A DNA stretch of 64,000 nt from NCBI RefSeq assembly GCF_003626695.1, contig NZ_RBAH01000003.1, positions 125,641 through 189,640 of the forward strand, given 5' to 3'. The stretch comes from Paenibacillus ginsengarvi (lineage in GTDB: Bacteria; Bacillota; Bacilli; Paenibacillales; NBRC-103111). The position numbers were made by a program, and so were the translations under genes. Below the pieces are notes generated by a model that ran no database searches, was not told the DNA's origin, and saw only the letters and a list, made by a program, of their open reading frames with translations. Below, in pieces: positions 33,293 through 42,589 of this stretch. The number at the start of each line of letters is the position of its first letter. Position 1 is the first letter of the stretch.

Positions 33293-34999
33293 ATGAGCAC
33301 TTTGGCGGATAGTTTGTTTGAGGCGTATAAGTGGTTAACCCCGTATGAGATGATTTTGTGCGCGATCGATCTCTTTTTACTAGGATGGTACGCTTTTCCG
33401 GCTCGCCGCCTTTACCGATGGGTCGATTTTGTGCCGAGCGCGGGCGTGCTGACGTCGGCCCTGAGCTTGTTTTGCGGGGATACGACCCTGCCGGCCTTGA
33501 TTCTGTACGGCCTGAACGGCTTGTTATTCCTGTTCACAGCGAAAAGAATCTGGGCGCCCAAGCGGCACGCCCCGCTTCCCAAGCGCAGGAGACTTCGCGC
33601 GATCGTCCGCGCCGCGTCATGTCTCGCCGCCGTGAGCCCGATCGTCCTTGCGCTCCTGCTCGCCGGGGAGCTTCGTTATAATCCGGCCAGTGACTTTCGG
33701 GAGTTGAGCTACTCCGAGGCCTTCGTCCGATTGAACGAGCGGCTGTCCAAGGAATACCCCTTCGGCGACTGGAAACAGGTTGACTGGGAAGCTCTTGAGC
33801 GCAAGTATGCGCCGATCTTCCAGGAAGCGGAGAAGAACCGCGATAAGGAGCTCTATTACAGGGCTTTGCGGGAGTATCTGTTCTCCTTCCGGGACGGTCA
33901 CGTAAAGATCGTTAACGAAGCCTTGTACGAGGACAATCCCGTCTTCAAACGGGAGGCCGGGGGCGGCTTCGGCATCGGAGCCGTCCTGCTGGATAACGGC
34001 CAAGCACGGGTCAGCCTGCTGCTGAAGGGCAGTCCGGCGGATAGCGTCGGAATGGCGCTAGGCGACGAGATCGTCGCCTGGAACGGAAGATCCGCGCTGG
34101 ACGTCTATCGGTCGGCGGCCTGGAGCGAGAATCCGACGGCGACGGATGGGGATCGGATGATGAACCAGGGCCGATTCATGACCCGGGCGGCGGTCGGGAG
34201 CTGGGCCAAGGTCGAATACAGGAGCAGGGCGAATAACGAGCTAAGAAAAGCGACCTTACAAGCCTACGAAGACGACTATGCAACCCTGAAGGCTACCAAG
34301 GCCAAGCTGAAGCGGACGGATGCCCCCATCGAAGGGCGCGTCTTGGATAACGGATACGGTTATATTCAGATTCGGTACTTCCTGCCAAACGATGCCGTGT
34401 CTGATCCCGCCGGATTTTTCGCGGGGATCGTCCATGATTTTCAGAACCGGTCCGTCAAAGGCCTGATCGTCGACGTGCGCGACAATCCCGGCGGAGACGA
34501 CGATGTGGCTGCGGCCATTGCCGGGTATTTAAGCGCGTGGAAGCGACATTATGAATCCGTCAGCTATTATAGCCGGACGACGGGCCGATTCGAGGTCAAT
34601 ACCGGAGAGACTCGCGTCATAACGCCTAAGGAGTCGGGTTACAAAGGGAAGATAGCTATCTTGGTCAACCACAATACGGCCAGTTCGGCGGAAGGCTTGC
34701 CGCTCGTGCTGAAGGGAGAACCCCGAACCGTCATTGTCGGCTTCACCTCCACGAACGGCTCCTTCGGCGTGATGAGCCGCCCGATCGAAGCGAAGATGCC
34801 GGAAGGCTACCTGCTGCGCTTCCCGGACGGTAGATCACTGGACGCCCATTATGCCGTTCAAGGCGACAGCGACGGCCAGGGCCGGGGCGGCGTCTCGCCC
34901 GATATTCAAGTGCCGCTAAACGAAGAGACGTTCGCCGCTAAATATATCGAGGGTCAAGACGTCGAACTTCAAGCCGCTATAGAAGCTCTGGAGAAATAA
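33293..34999 (+). CDS. Membrane-linked S41 peptidase
   Basis: A 568-residue protein with three or four N-terminal membrane helices (about residues 15-140), an outward region with a PDZ-like segment (GSPADSVGMALGDEIVAWNG) and a C-terminal S41 tail-specific protease domain. The nucleophile region is VNHNTASSAEGLPLVLK and the core strand is LIVDVRDNPGGDDDV. The lysine found in CtpA-type enzymes after the nucleophile (TFGKG) is not evident here (STNGSFG), so a tricorn-like Ser/His/Glu arrangement is more likely. The ATG at 33293 follows GGAGG; an ATG at 33185 overlapping the kinase stop would add residues unlike a membrane lead. It is about 100 bases after the kinase gene and likely co-regulated. 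Confidence 0.85.
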   Translation: MSTLADSLFEAYKWLTPYEMILCAIDLFLLGWYAFPARRLYRWVDFVPSAGVLTSALSLFCGDTTLPALILYGLNGLLFLFTAKRIWAPKRHAPLPKRRRLRAIVRAASCLAAVSPIVLALLLAGELRYNPASDFRELSYSEAFVRLNERLSKEYPFGDWKQVDWEALERKYAPIFQEAEKNRDKELYYRALREYLFSFRDGHVKIVNEALYEDNPVFKREAGGGFGIGAVLLDNGQARVSLLLKGSPADSVGMALGDEIVAWNGRSALDVYRSAAWSENPTATDGDRMMNQGRFMTRAAVGSWAKVEYRSRANNELRKATLQAYEDDYATLKATKAKLKRTDAPIEGRVLDNGYGYIQIRYFLPNDAVSDPAGFFAGIVHDFQNRSVKGLIVDVRDNPGGDDDVAAAIAGYLSAWKRHYESVSYYSRTTGRFEVNTGETRVITPKESGYKGKIAILVNHNTASSAEGLPLVLKGEPRTVIVGFTSTNGSFGVMSRPIEAKMPEGYLLRFPDGRSLDAHYAVQGDSDGQGRGGVSPDIQVPLNEETFAAKYIEGQDVELQAAIEALEK

Positions 35000-35067
35000 A
35001 AACTAGAACCTTCAGCCTCAAGCTGCATCAAATGAACCTGCCGCTTCAGGCGCATCCCCCACCGGAA

Positions 35068-35115
35068 AAACAAAAGGGACCTCCTTCCACCGCCAAGCGG
35101 AGAACAAGGTCCCGT
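35068..35115 (-). terminator. Terminator of the module B transporter
   Basis: On the minus strand GGGACCT pairs with AGGTCCC around a long arm containing CTCCGC/GCGGTG, followed by TTTTGTTTTT. It lies just past the LplC-like gene and may also stop transcription from the S41 gene. Confidence 0.8.
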
Positions 35116-35138
35116 CCAAACTTCCCTTCCTGCGCCTC

Positions 35139-36017
35139 TCAGCCCTTGATCGCACCGATCATGACGCCCTTGACGAAATACTTTTGCAAGAACGGATACA
35201 GCAGCAGGATCGGAATTGTCGCCACGATGATCGTCGCGTATTTGATCGTTTCGCCGATCGGCATTTTGTCGCCGCCGCCAACGCCCGTCATCATCGAGTC
35301 GGTGCTGTTCGTAATGAGAATTTCGCGCAGGATCAACTGGAGCGGATACAAATCCCGCGTCCGCAAGTAGATGAGCGCGTTAAACCAGGAGTTCCAGTGG
35401 CCAACGCCGTAAAACAAGATCATGACTGCCACGACCGGCATCGACAGCGGCAGGATGATGCGGAACAAGATCGTGAAATCGTTCGCTCCGTCCAGCTTCG
35501 CCGACTCCTCGAGGCTGACCGGAATCGCCTGGAACGACGTTCTCATAATGATCAGATTGTAGGCGCTCATCGCGCTCGGAATAATTAGCGCCCAGCGGCT
35601 GTCTAGCAAGCCGATGTTGTTGATAAGCAGGTACGTCGGAATGAGACCGCCGCTGAAAAACATCGTGAAGACGATCATGAACATGATCGGGTTTTTCCAC
35701 ATGACGCTTTGTCTCGAAAGCGCATAAGCGCCAAGCGACGTCATGAGAATGTTAAGCGCGGTTCCGATGATCACATAAAACAACGTGTTCGCGTAGCCGG
35801 TCAAAATCGAAGGATTCGCAAATACAAGCTTGTACGCCTCCAGATTGAAGCCGTGCGGAAACCAGATCAGCCCCCGCATCTGCACGACCCACGACGGATC
35901 GCTGAGCGATGCGAACAGGACGTACAGGAACGGATAGATGGTTACGATCGACAAGCCGGTCATGAGAATGATATTCATGACATCGAAAGCGCGTTCACCC
36001 AAAGTTCGTTTAATCAT
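35139..36017 (-). CDS. CUT1 ABC permease, LplC/YtcP-like (module B)
   Basis: A 292-residue six-helix permease with the EAA loop EESAKLDGANDFTILFRIILP at about 170-190 and the LplC-type C-terminus KYFVKGVMIGAIKG. AAGGAGGGACGG precedes the ATG. It lies 15 bases downstream of the LplB-like gene and is the last gene of the module B operon. It is a paralogue of the proteins at 2171 and 45367. Confidence 0.93.
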   Translation of the reverse strand: MIKRTLGERAFDVMNIILMTGLSIVTIYPFLYVLFASLSDPSWVVQMRGLIWFPHGFNLEAYKLVFANPSILTGYANTLFYVIIGTALNILMTSLGAYALSRQSVMWKNPIMFMIVFTMFFSGGLIPTYLLINNIGLLDSRWALIIPSAMSAYNLIIMRTSFQAIPVSLEESAKLDGANDFTILFRIILPLSMPVVAVMILFYGVGHWNSWFNALIYLRTRDLYPLQLILREILITNSTDSMMTGVGGGDKMPIGETIKYATIIVATIPILLLYPFLQKYFVKGVMIGAIKG

Positions 36018-36032
36018 GTGCTCCGTCCCTCC

Positions 36033-37001
36033 TTACCACAGCTTCGTATCGCTCGTACGTCTGCTGATCGCATTGGCCGTAATGAGCAAGATGAAGTTAA
36101 TGACTGAATTGAACAGGCCGACTGCGGCGCTGTAGCTGAAATCCGATTCCAAAATCCCTTTGCGGTAAACGAACGTTCCGATAACGTCGGCCGTTTCGTA
36201 GGTCGTACTATTGTACAGCAGCAATATTTTCTCCGTGCCTACCGACATGAGTGTACCGATCTGCAAAATAAGCAGAATAATGACGGTCGGCATAATGCCC
36301 GGAATCGTAATATGCAGCGTCTGCTTCCAGCGCGAGGCCCCGTCCACCTTGGCCGCCTCGTAGAGGGAAGGATCGATGCCGGACATCGCCGACAAGTAGA
36401 TAATCGAACCCCAGCCTACGCTCTGCCAAATGTTCGAGGAAACGAAAATCGTCCGGAACCAGCTGCTTTCGCCCAGGAAGGCGGTCGGTTCGACGCCAAA
36501 CCATCCCAGCACGATATTGATCAGACCGTCGCGGGCCAGGAAATCGACCAGCATGCCGGAGATGACAACAATCGAGATGAAGTGCGGCATATACGTAATC
36601 GTTTGCACAGCCCGTTTGAACAGGACGCTGCGAAGCTCGTTCAGCAGCAGCGCCAAAATAATCGGGGCCGGGAAACCGAACAGCAGCTCGTAGAAGCTGA
36701 GCAGCAGCGTATTGCGCAAGAGCCGCCAAAAGTAGTAACTGTTAAAAAAGCTTTCGAAGTGCTGAAAGCCGACCCAAGGACTTTCCCACATGCCAAGCCC
36801 CGGAGAGAAATCTTTAAAGGCGATCTGCAGCCCGTACATCGGCACATAATAAAACACGATATAGTAGGCCACAACAGGTATAAGCATCAAATACACATAT
36901 TTATTAAGCCTCAAGTCGCGAAAAAAGCGGTACTTGAAGGCGTTTTTGTCGACCGAAGGTTTCAAAGCAGTGTCGGGCTTTTCCTTCAATACAACGGACA
37001 T
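36033..37001 (-). CDS. CUT1 ABC permease, LplB-like (module B)
   Basis: A 322-residue permease with an N-terminal cytosolic extension, six helices and the EAA loop YEAAKVDGASRWKQTLHITIP at about 215-235. AGGAGGGC precedes the ATG. It sits between the SBP and LplC-like genes. The gap to the SBP gene carries a 12-base-pair perfect hairpin that may set the SBP to permease expression ratio. Confidence 0.93.
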   Translation of the reverse strand: MSVVLKEKPDTALKPSVDKNAFKYRFFRDLRLNKYVYLMLIPVVAYYIVFYYVPMYGLQIAFKDFSPGLGMWESPWVGFQHFESFFNSYYFWRLLRNTLLLSFYELLFGFPAPIILALLLNELRSVLFKRAVQTITYMPHFISIVVISGMLVDFLARDGLINIVLGWFGVEPTAFLGESSWFRTIFVSSNIWQSVGWGSIIYLSAMSGIDPSLYEAAKVDGASRWKQTLHITIPGIMPTVIILLILQIGTLMSVGTEKILLLYNSTTYETADVIGTFVYRKGILESDFSYSAAVGLFNSVINFILLITANAISRRTSDTKLW

Positions 37002-37063
37002 TATGCAGCCCTCCTGTCTGTCAAATTTCTTCTCTTCGCGGTCCTAGACTGGCAGGAACCGCC

Positions 37064-37092
37064 GGACGCGAAGAACGATCTTCTTCGCGTCC
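37064..37092. promoter_or_regulatory. Perfect 12-bp hairpin between SBP and permease genes
   Basis: GGACGCGAAGAA and TTCTTCGCGTCC enclose a five-base loop. No T tract follows on the minus strand, so it is not a usual terminator. In binding-protein operons, hairpins here commonly protect the upstream SBP message or cause partial termination. Confidence 0.65.
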
Positions 37093-37123
37093 GCCCGCGG
37101 AACCGGCTACATATCCGTCCGTC

Positions 37124-38755
37124 TTACTTGCGGTTATTGAATCGATCGAGCGCCGCTTGACGGGCTTTGATCGCATCGTCGATACCCATGCTCTTGATTG
37201 TTTGTACGAATTTGTCGAAGTTGGCGATTGGTTCCGAACCCATGATGAACTTGTTGATCATTTCATCGCGATACGTTTTGACGTCGTTCATGATCGAAGA
37301 CGTTTTGGAGCTTTCTTCAGCCGTCAGCGTAATCGGCGGCATGGTTTTCGAATGCTCCGCCTTCGCCCAAGTGAGTGCCGCTTCACGCTGCTCCGGCATC
37401 GTGAAATATTGCTCGATATAGCGCTTATCCTGAACGATCGGGCCGCTCCAGCTGGCGATGAAATATTTCGCCATCGCTTGCGTAATCGGCAGCTTATCCG
37501 GGTTGTTCATGATCAAATCGGTATATTTCGGATAGCCGTTCTCCATCTTGTAGCTTTCGCCTTCGATACCGAAGTTGAACAGCATATGTCCTTCTTGGCC
37601 GTATTTGTAATCGAGCCATTTGATGATCTGCTCCGGATTTTTCGCCGTAGCGGAGATCGCCGCGCCTACTCCCGTAAACGGCATCGTGTATTGGCCCAGC
37701 GGCTTGTCGCCGGCCTTCAGGCCCGGATAAGGAGCTCCTACGAGCTTGAAGCTCGGCGTTGTCGGCTGTGCCAGCGTCGTATAGCGGGAAATACCGCTGC
37801 CCGGATACGTGGACAACGAGCCGAGCTGGTTGTTCGTCACTTTGGCATCCTTCAGCTTCGCGTCGGTAGTCGCGTAATCTTTATCGATCAAACCGTCTTT
37901 ATACCATTTGGCCATCGTAGTCAAAAACTCTTTGAACTGCGGCTCGATCGGGCCGTATTTGATTTTACCGTTCTCGTTGTAGAAGTCGGACGCAATGCCC
38001 CATGCTCCGAGGAACAGATGGTTCGTGTCCAGATCGGCAATCGAGAAGTAATAAGGAATTTCGTCTTTTTTGCCGTTGCCGTTCGGGTCCTGATCGCGGA
38101 ATGCGGTCAATACCGTTTCCCAATCGGATATCGTTTGAGGCATCTTCAAATTCAATTTATCGAGCCAGTCTTTGCGCAGCACGGGCCCGTGAACGACTTT
38201 GAGCATTTCATCGCCGAGCAGGAACGGCATGACGTAAATGTTTCCTTCGTCCGTCGTAATCAGCTTGCGGAATTCCGGGTTATCCTTGAGCACTTTGCTC
38301 AAGTTAGGCGCATATTTGTCGATCAGCTCGTTCAGGCGAATAATGCGCTTCTCCTTAATTAAGCTGTCGGCGCCTTTCGGAGCGCTCGCCCACGTATATT
38401 CAATTACGTCCGGCAGCTTGCCGGAGGCGATCATCAGGTTGAATTGGTCTTTTTCTTGTCCTGTCGGCGGATGCTGGAACTCTACCTTCGTACCGGTTCT
38501 TTTCTCCAGCTCTTTATACGCAGCGATTTCACCGTAGCTTTTCATCGTAGCGCCCGCGTTTCCGTTTAAGCTGACCCAATACGTCAGCGAACCCGGATAT
38601 TTCACATCGCCCGATGCTGCCGCTCCGCTCGTATTGCCCGGAGTCGTTCCCGCTTCTTTCTTCGGCTCTTCTTTACCGCCGCAGCCTGCAATCAGTACAG
38701 CCAGCATCGAAGTTGCGATTACAGAAGATGTAAGCATTTTCATATTTTTGACCAT
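37124..38755 (-). CDS. Extracellular solute-binding lipoprotein, LplA-like (module B)
   Basis: A 543-residue sugar-binding lipoprotein. The signal peptide ends in lipobox LIAGC near residue 25, followed by a Glu/Lys-rich and Gly/Ser/Thr-rich linker. The rest is the two-lobed fold of the LplA/YtcQ group, with motifs such as DQDPNGNGKKDEIPYYF, a Ca-type loop seen in many family members. GGGAGGGG precedes the ATG by about 10 bases. It is the first gene of the module B transporter operon, unlike modules A and C where the SBP gene comes last. The YesS-like regulator gene lies directly upstream on the same strand. Confidence 0.94.
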   Translation of the reverse strand: MVKNMKMLTSSVIATSMLAVLIAGCGGKEEPKKEAGTTPGNTSGAAASGDVKYPGSLTYWVSLNGNAGATMKSYGEIAAYKELEKRTGTKVEFQHPPTGQEKDQFNLMIASGKLPDVIEYTWASAPKGADSLIKEKRIIRLNELIDKYAPNLSKVLKDNPEFRKLITTDEGNIYVMPFLLGDEMLKVVHGPVLRKDWLDKLNLKMPQTISDWETVLTAFRDQDPNGNGKKDEIPYYFSIADLDTNHLFLGAWGIASDFYNENGKIKYGPIEPQFKEFLTTMAKWYKDGLIDKDYATTDAKLKDAKVTNNQLGSLSTYPGSGISRYTTLAQPTTPSFKLVGAPYPGLKAGDKPLGQYTMPFTGVGAAISATAKNPEQIIKWLDYKYGQEGHMLFNFGIEGESYKMENGYPKYTDLIMNNPDKLPITQAMAKYFIASWSGPIVQDKRYIEQYFTMPEQREAALTWAKAEHSKTMPPITLTAEESSKTSSIMNDVKTYRDEMINKFIMGSEPIANFDKFVQTIKSMGIDDAIKARQAALDRFNNRK

Positions 38756-38894
38756 AACTTGATGACCCCTCCCGTTTCAATTCTGCTGCGAGTCGATCCC
38801 GCCCTTTAACTATAAAAAAAGCCGGGGAAGCTGCCTACCGTCCGTTTTTACAGACCGCAAACCGCGCTTCACATCCGGCATAAACCGATTTTCA

Positions 38895-41210
38895 TCAGGG
38901 CGAACCGTTCTTCATATCGCCCGCTTGCAGCAACGTTTCCCGGTACTTGCCGGGGGTAATGCCTTCGATTTTTTTGAATACGCGAATGAATCCGATATCG
39001 GTCGCATACCCGACTTTTTGTGCGATTTGCAGTACGGTTTGTTCCGGATCGGCGAGCATTCGCTTCGCTTCCCGAATCCGTACCGCGAGCAAATAATCGG
39101 TTAAATTTTCGCCGTTCTGCTTTTTGAAGAAGCCGGACACATATTGCGGCGTCATCCCGAAAAAATCGGCGATCGAAGTAAGACTGAGCCCGTGATTGGC
39201 ATAATGCTCGTCGATATATAACTTCAATTGGAGGCTGAGCCGTTCGCCTTGATCCGTTCTCGCCTCGCGGACGCTGGCGCAAACCGTCCGGCATAGCTCC
39301 TTCAGCTTGTGCAGCATCGATTCTACCGAGGAGCTGCCAGCAATGCTTTTGACCGGGTCGTGCGAGCCGAACAGCTGCTGCTCGTCGATTTTGAGCGCAT
39401 TCAGCACTTTCAGTATCGTGCTGAGCAGGTCGAAGAACAAGCATTTACCCATTTCCGGAGTCATGCCGCGGGATACGATATTTTGCTCATACAGATCGTC
39501 GAGCAGCAGCTCGACACTGTTATAATCTCCACTTTTCACATAATTCATGAGCTGGGCTTCCGTTTCCATCGGGTAATGATAAAACGTTCCGCCTTTATCC
39601 TGGATAGCTTCAAAATGAACAAGCGAGCTGGCGCCGTGAATAATCCGGTAATCGAGCGCGTTCAGCGCCTCCTCGTAGCAGTTGCCCGTTTCCGCAAGGC
39701 CGTGCCGGATCGAGCTGACGCCGACAGCGATCTTCGTGCGGAATCGCCCCTCCGTCATCGCCTTTAGCTCCTCAATCAGCTCATCCCGCTCGCGCCGCGA
39801 CTGTTCGGAGTCGTCCGGCAAGTTCAGCAGAAGCGCCAGCCGGTTGCGATCCGTCTCCATGACATAACCGCTCTCCCCAAGCAGCTCGCTGCTCAGATTG
39901 AACAACACGAAGCGCAGCAGCGCCCAATCGCGTTCGCTGTGGTCGGTCAAAAATCCGCTGCTCTCGTCAACCTCGATGAGCGCCACGCAGACGTACTCAT
40001 GCTTGAAGGAAACTCCCATAAATTCAAGCGACTGCTCTTTCAGCGTCGCGAGGTCGGCCTGTCCCTTCAGCAGACGCGTCAAAAAGTACGTACGGACAAC
40101 GGGAAGATGCCCTTCGAGCTTTTGTTTCAGCTCCTTCCCTTCGGCGAGCGACTCGGCGATCGACGATTTGATAAATTCGTATTCATTGACAAGCATCTTC
40201 TTGTCCGGCTTTTGACCGTTCATAATCGCAAGCATCATGTCGCGGATCGGGCTGTAGCTCCGGTTCGCCATCCAGTAGGCGACAATTGCGCCGAGCACGA
40301 CGGCCAGTCCGAGCAGCGTAAGCGCCAGCGCTTTGATTTCGTTGACCCGCTCAAGCACAACCGACTCCGGAACGAGCGACACGTACTTCCAGCCGCCTTG
40401 ACCGGTCGTGTGCGACACCATTTCCGTCCGATTGCCGATGCTGTACGACTGATACCCGCTGCGCGTAGCGATTTTATCGCTGAGTCCTTCAGGCAGACGA
40501 AAATTGCCGGTCGTCGACATGATGACTTGACCTTGGTCGTCGATAATGTACATCGAGCCGCTTCCCGCCCACTCGATCTGCTTCAACAAGTTATAGATTT
40601 GCTGGTCCTCGATGCTCATGACGAGAGTTCCCCATACGTTATTGCTTTCCCCCAGCGGCAAGGAGACAGCGCATTGGATGAAATTTTTGGACGACGAGAC
40701 ATCCCGGATCGCCGTAACGGGCCAGAACGTTTTGAAATGGTAGCCGGACAAAATCTCGTCCCTCACCTGCTGAAGGCTTTTATCGGCATACGGGTACAGC
40801 TGGGTGAAATAAGTAGTCGCATCCGTCTTGAACATCGGAGACAGGATGACGTCCCCTTTTCTTAAATGAATATATAAATCGCTCACGAAACCGGCGCCAG
40901 TGCGAATATTTTTGAGCGCCTTGAATGCCTCTTCGTATTGAATATATTTTTCTTCCTCCGGTATCGTCCAGAGCGTTTGCAGCTTCGGATGTGTCGCAAC
41001 TTGAACGATTAGCTGGTCGACTTCCTGCATATTTTTGTCCATAATTTGTCGCACTTGCTCCAGCATCGCCAGATTGGAGCGGCTGGCGTTCCCTACCATC
41101 GTGTTCTCCATGTTCGTATACATAACGGCCGAGATGGACACCGGAATAAACAGAATGACAAAATAAGACAGGAGCAGCGTCAAAAATACACTTTTACGAC
41201 GACGTATCAT
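38895..41210 (-). CDS. YesS-like membrane-anchored AraC regulator (module B)
   Basis: A 771-residue sensor-regulator: membrane helix near residues 8-30, extracellular dCache-like region to about 280, second helix near 285-305 (LALTLLGLAVVLGAIVAYWMA), a long cytosolic linker, and a C-terminal AraC domain ending in YATDIGFIRVFKKIEGITPGKYR. The ATG at 41210 follows GGGGAGG; an ATG 21 codons upstream has no such site. It directly precedes the module B transporter operon and is presumably its activator. It resembles the module A and C regulators in layout but the sensing regions differ, which suggests different ligands. Confidence 0.9.
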   Translation of the reverse strand: MIRRRKSVFLTLLLSYFVILFIPVSISAVMYTNMENTMVGNASRSNLAMLEQVRQIMDKNMQEVDQLIVQVATHPKLQTLWTIPEEEKYIQYEEAFKALKNIRTGAGFVSDLYIHLRKGDVILSPMFKTDATTYFTQLYPYADKSLQQVRDEILSGYHFKTFWPVTAIRDVSSSKNFIQCAVSLPLGESNNVWGTLVMSIEDQQIYNLLKQIEWAGSGSMYIIDDQGQVIMSTTGNFRLPEGLSDKIATRSGYQSYSIGNRTEMVSHTTGQGGWKYVSLVPESVVLERVNEIKALALTLLGLAVVLGAIVAYWMANRSYSPIRDMMLAIMNGQKPDKKMLVNEYEFIKSSIAESLAEGKELKQKLEGHLPVVRTYFLTRLLKGQADLATLKEQSLEFMGVSFKHEYVCVALIEVDESSGFLTDHSERDWALLRFVLFNLSSELLGESGYVMETDRNRLALLLNLPDDSEQSRRERDELIEELKAMTEGRFRTKIAVGVSSIRHGLAETGNCYEEALNALDYRIIHGASSLVHFEAIQDKGGTFYHYPMETEAQLMNYVKSGDYNSVELLLDDLYEQNIVSRGMTPEMGKCLFFDLLSTILKVLNALKIDEQQLFGSHDPVKSIAGSSSVESMLHKLKELCRTVCASVREARTDQGERLSLQLKLYIDEHYANHGLSLTSIADFFGMTPQYVSGFFKKQNGENLTDYLLAVRIREAKRMLADPEQTVLQIAQKVGYATDIGFIRVFKKIEGITPGKYRETLLQAGDMKNGSP

Positions 41211-41373
41211 ACTTTGACCTCCCCGGTCGAATATGGCAATGGTCTCCTTAATAGATGAAACCGCTTTCCGCACAAGGCGGCTTCAGCTTTAGGTTGCAGT
41301 TTATCATATTTCCTATCCGGCTTCAAACGGAACGAATGGTCCAAATGCTTACAAGCCGTTTCCGACTCTGAAT

Positions 41374-41421
41374 AAAAAAAGCATCCGGCGATCGCATTAG
41401 ATCGACGAATGCTTGTTTTTT
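41374..41421. terminator. Bidirectional terminator after second sialidase-fold gene
   Basis: AAGCAT...ATGCTT with a second stem CGATC/GATCG inside, flanked by seven A on the left and GTTTTTT on the right. On the minus strand it gives a hairpin followed by TTTTTTT and ends the module C operon. Confidence 0.85.
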
Positions 41422-41434
41422 CCAATTAAACTTT

Positions 41435-42529
41435 TTAAGGCTTCCAGAGCGTAGCGGCGATGTAGCAGGCTCCGCCAAGCTCGTCGTTGAAGTAATAAGC
41501 CGTTACGAGCGTGCCGTCCGGACGCAGCACAGTGCGCGGATAGCCGATATCGTGACTGCCGCCGTCCGAACGCAGGATGATTTCCTCGCCCCAGGTCGCC
41601 CCGTCATCTAGGCTAAGCTTGGCTCGGATTCCATACGGAGCGTCCCGGAACGCATACGTCATGCATAACCTGCCGTCATGCAGCCGGGTAAGCGTCGGCG
41701 GATTGCCGCCTCTCCCCGTCTCGGCCACAGGCCGATTTTTGTACGTCCAGGTCGCCCCGCCATCCGCCGATTCGTACAGATCGATCCAGTTGCCCGTTTT
41801 CTCATCCGCAGACGTTTGACGGTCGCGGGTGGCAACCAGGATACGTCCGTCCGCCAAACGGACGCTGGCCGGCATAATATTGAAGCCGTTGTCCCATTTC
41901 GGGCCGATCCAGGAGACGAACTCGATCGTTTTCCCGCCGTCTTCGGATTTCGCGCAAAACGTACGGCTGCCGTTTTCCGTTCCCTCGATCGTCGGAGCAG
42001 TCAGGAACAACAGGATTTCGTCGCGCCCTTGAACCAAATAATCGGTGCGCGCCGCAAGGCCGATCTGGCCCATCATCGGAATCTCATACGGCCCTTGCCA
42101 AGACTGGCAGCGATCCTGCGACACGTAGAACCAGGAGCTGGAGCCGGCGACCACGTCGTTCCTCGCACACATCAAGGCAAAATCCGGATGGGAAAAATCG
42201 ATCGGCTCCTGCACGGGGGCCGGCTCGTTCTCCTGTTCTCCGGCTTCGCCGCCGCTGCCTAACGACGAATGCTCGCCTGCCGATAACCCCTGGTTGCCCG
42301 GCGTACGGACCGGGGTGACAACCGATTCCCAGCTTTCGCCGCCGTCCAGGCTGCGGGCCTGCATCGCTACGAGCGGCTTCGTCCGGTCGCGGGCATGAAA
42401 GCCGCCCTCGGTGTTATGATAACCGAGCGTAAACCCGACGACAATCTCATCGCCCCACGACCATATGCCGTAGTTGGCCGGCCAACCTGCGTACCGCCCC
42501 GCCTCTTTGTACACGATGACATGCTTCAT
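41435..42529 (-). CDS. Sialidase-fold (BNR/Asp-box) protein, copy 2
   Basis: A 364-residue propeller protein closely similar along its whole length to the one at 15208-16305. Asp boxes are SLDGGESW, SEDGGKTI, SADGGATW and SLDDGATW. Shared blocks include AGWPANYGIWSWGDE, PMMGQIG-AARTDYLV, GRGGNPPT and SHDIGYPRTVLRPDG. There is no signal peptide and no FRIP motif, so it probably acts inside the cell on imported oligosaccharides; the substrate is unknown. The region around residues 85-105 is the only strongly different part. GGAGG precedes the ATG. It is the last gene of the module C operon, after the acetyltransferase. Confidence 0.88.
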   Translation of the reverse strand: MKHVIVYKEAGRYAGWPANYGIWSWGDEIVVGFTLGYHNTEGGFHARDRTKPLVAMQARSLDGGESWESVVTPVRTPGNQGLSAGEHSSLGSGGEAGEQENEPAPVQEPIDFSHPDFALMCARNDVVAGSSSWFYVSQDRCQSWQGPYEIPMMGQIGLAARTDYLVQGRDEILLFLTAPTIEGTENGSRTFCAKSEDGGKTIEFVSWIGPKWDNGFNIMPASVRLADGRILVATRDRQTSADEKTGNWIDLYESADGGATWTYKNRPVAETGRGGNPPTLTRLHDGRLCMTYAFRDAPYGIRAKLSLDDGATWGEEIILRSDGGSHDIGYPRTVLRPDGTLVTAYYFNDELGGACYIAATLWKP

Positions 42530-42589
42530 GAATCGATTCCTCCATTCGGGCAGCCTATTTCCGGCAGCCCGTTTCGTTAAAGGTTGTCT

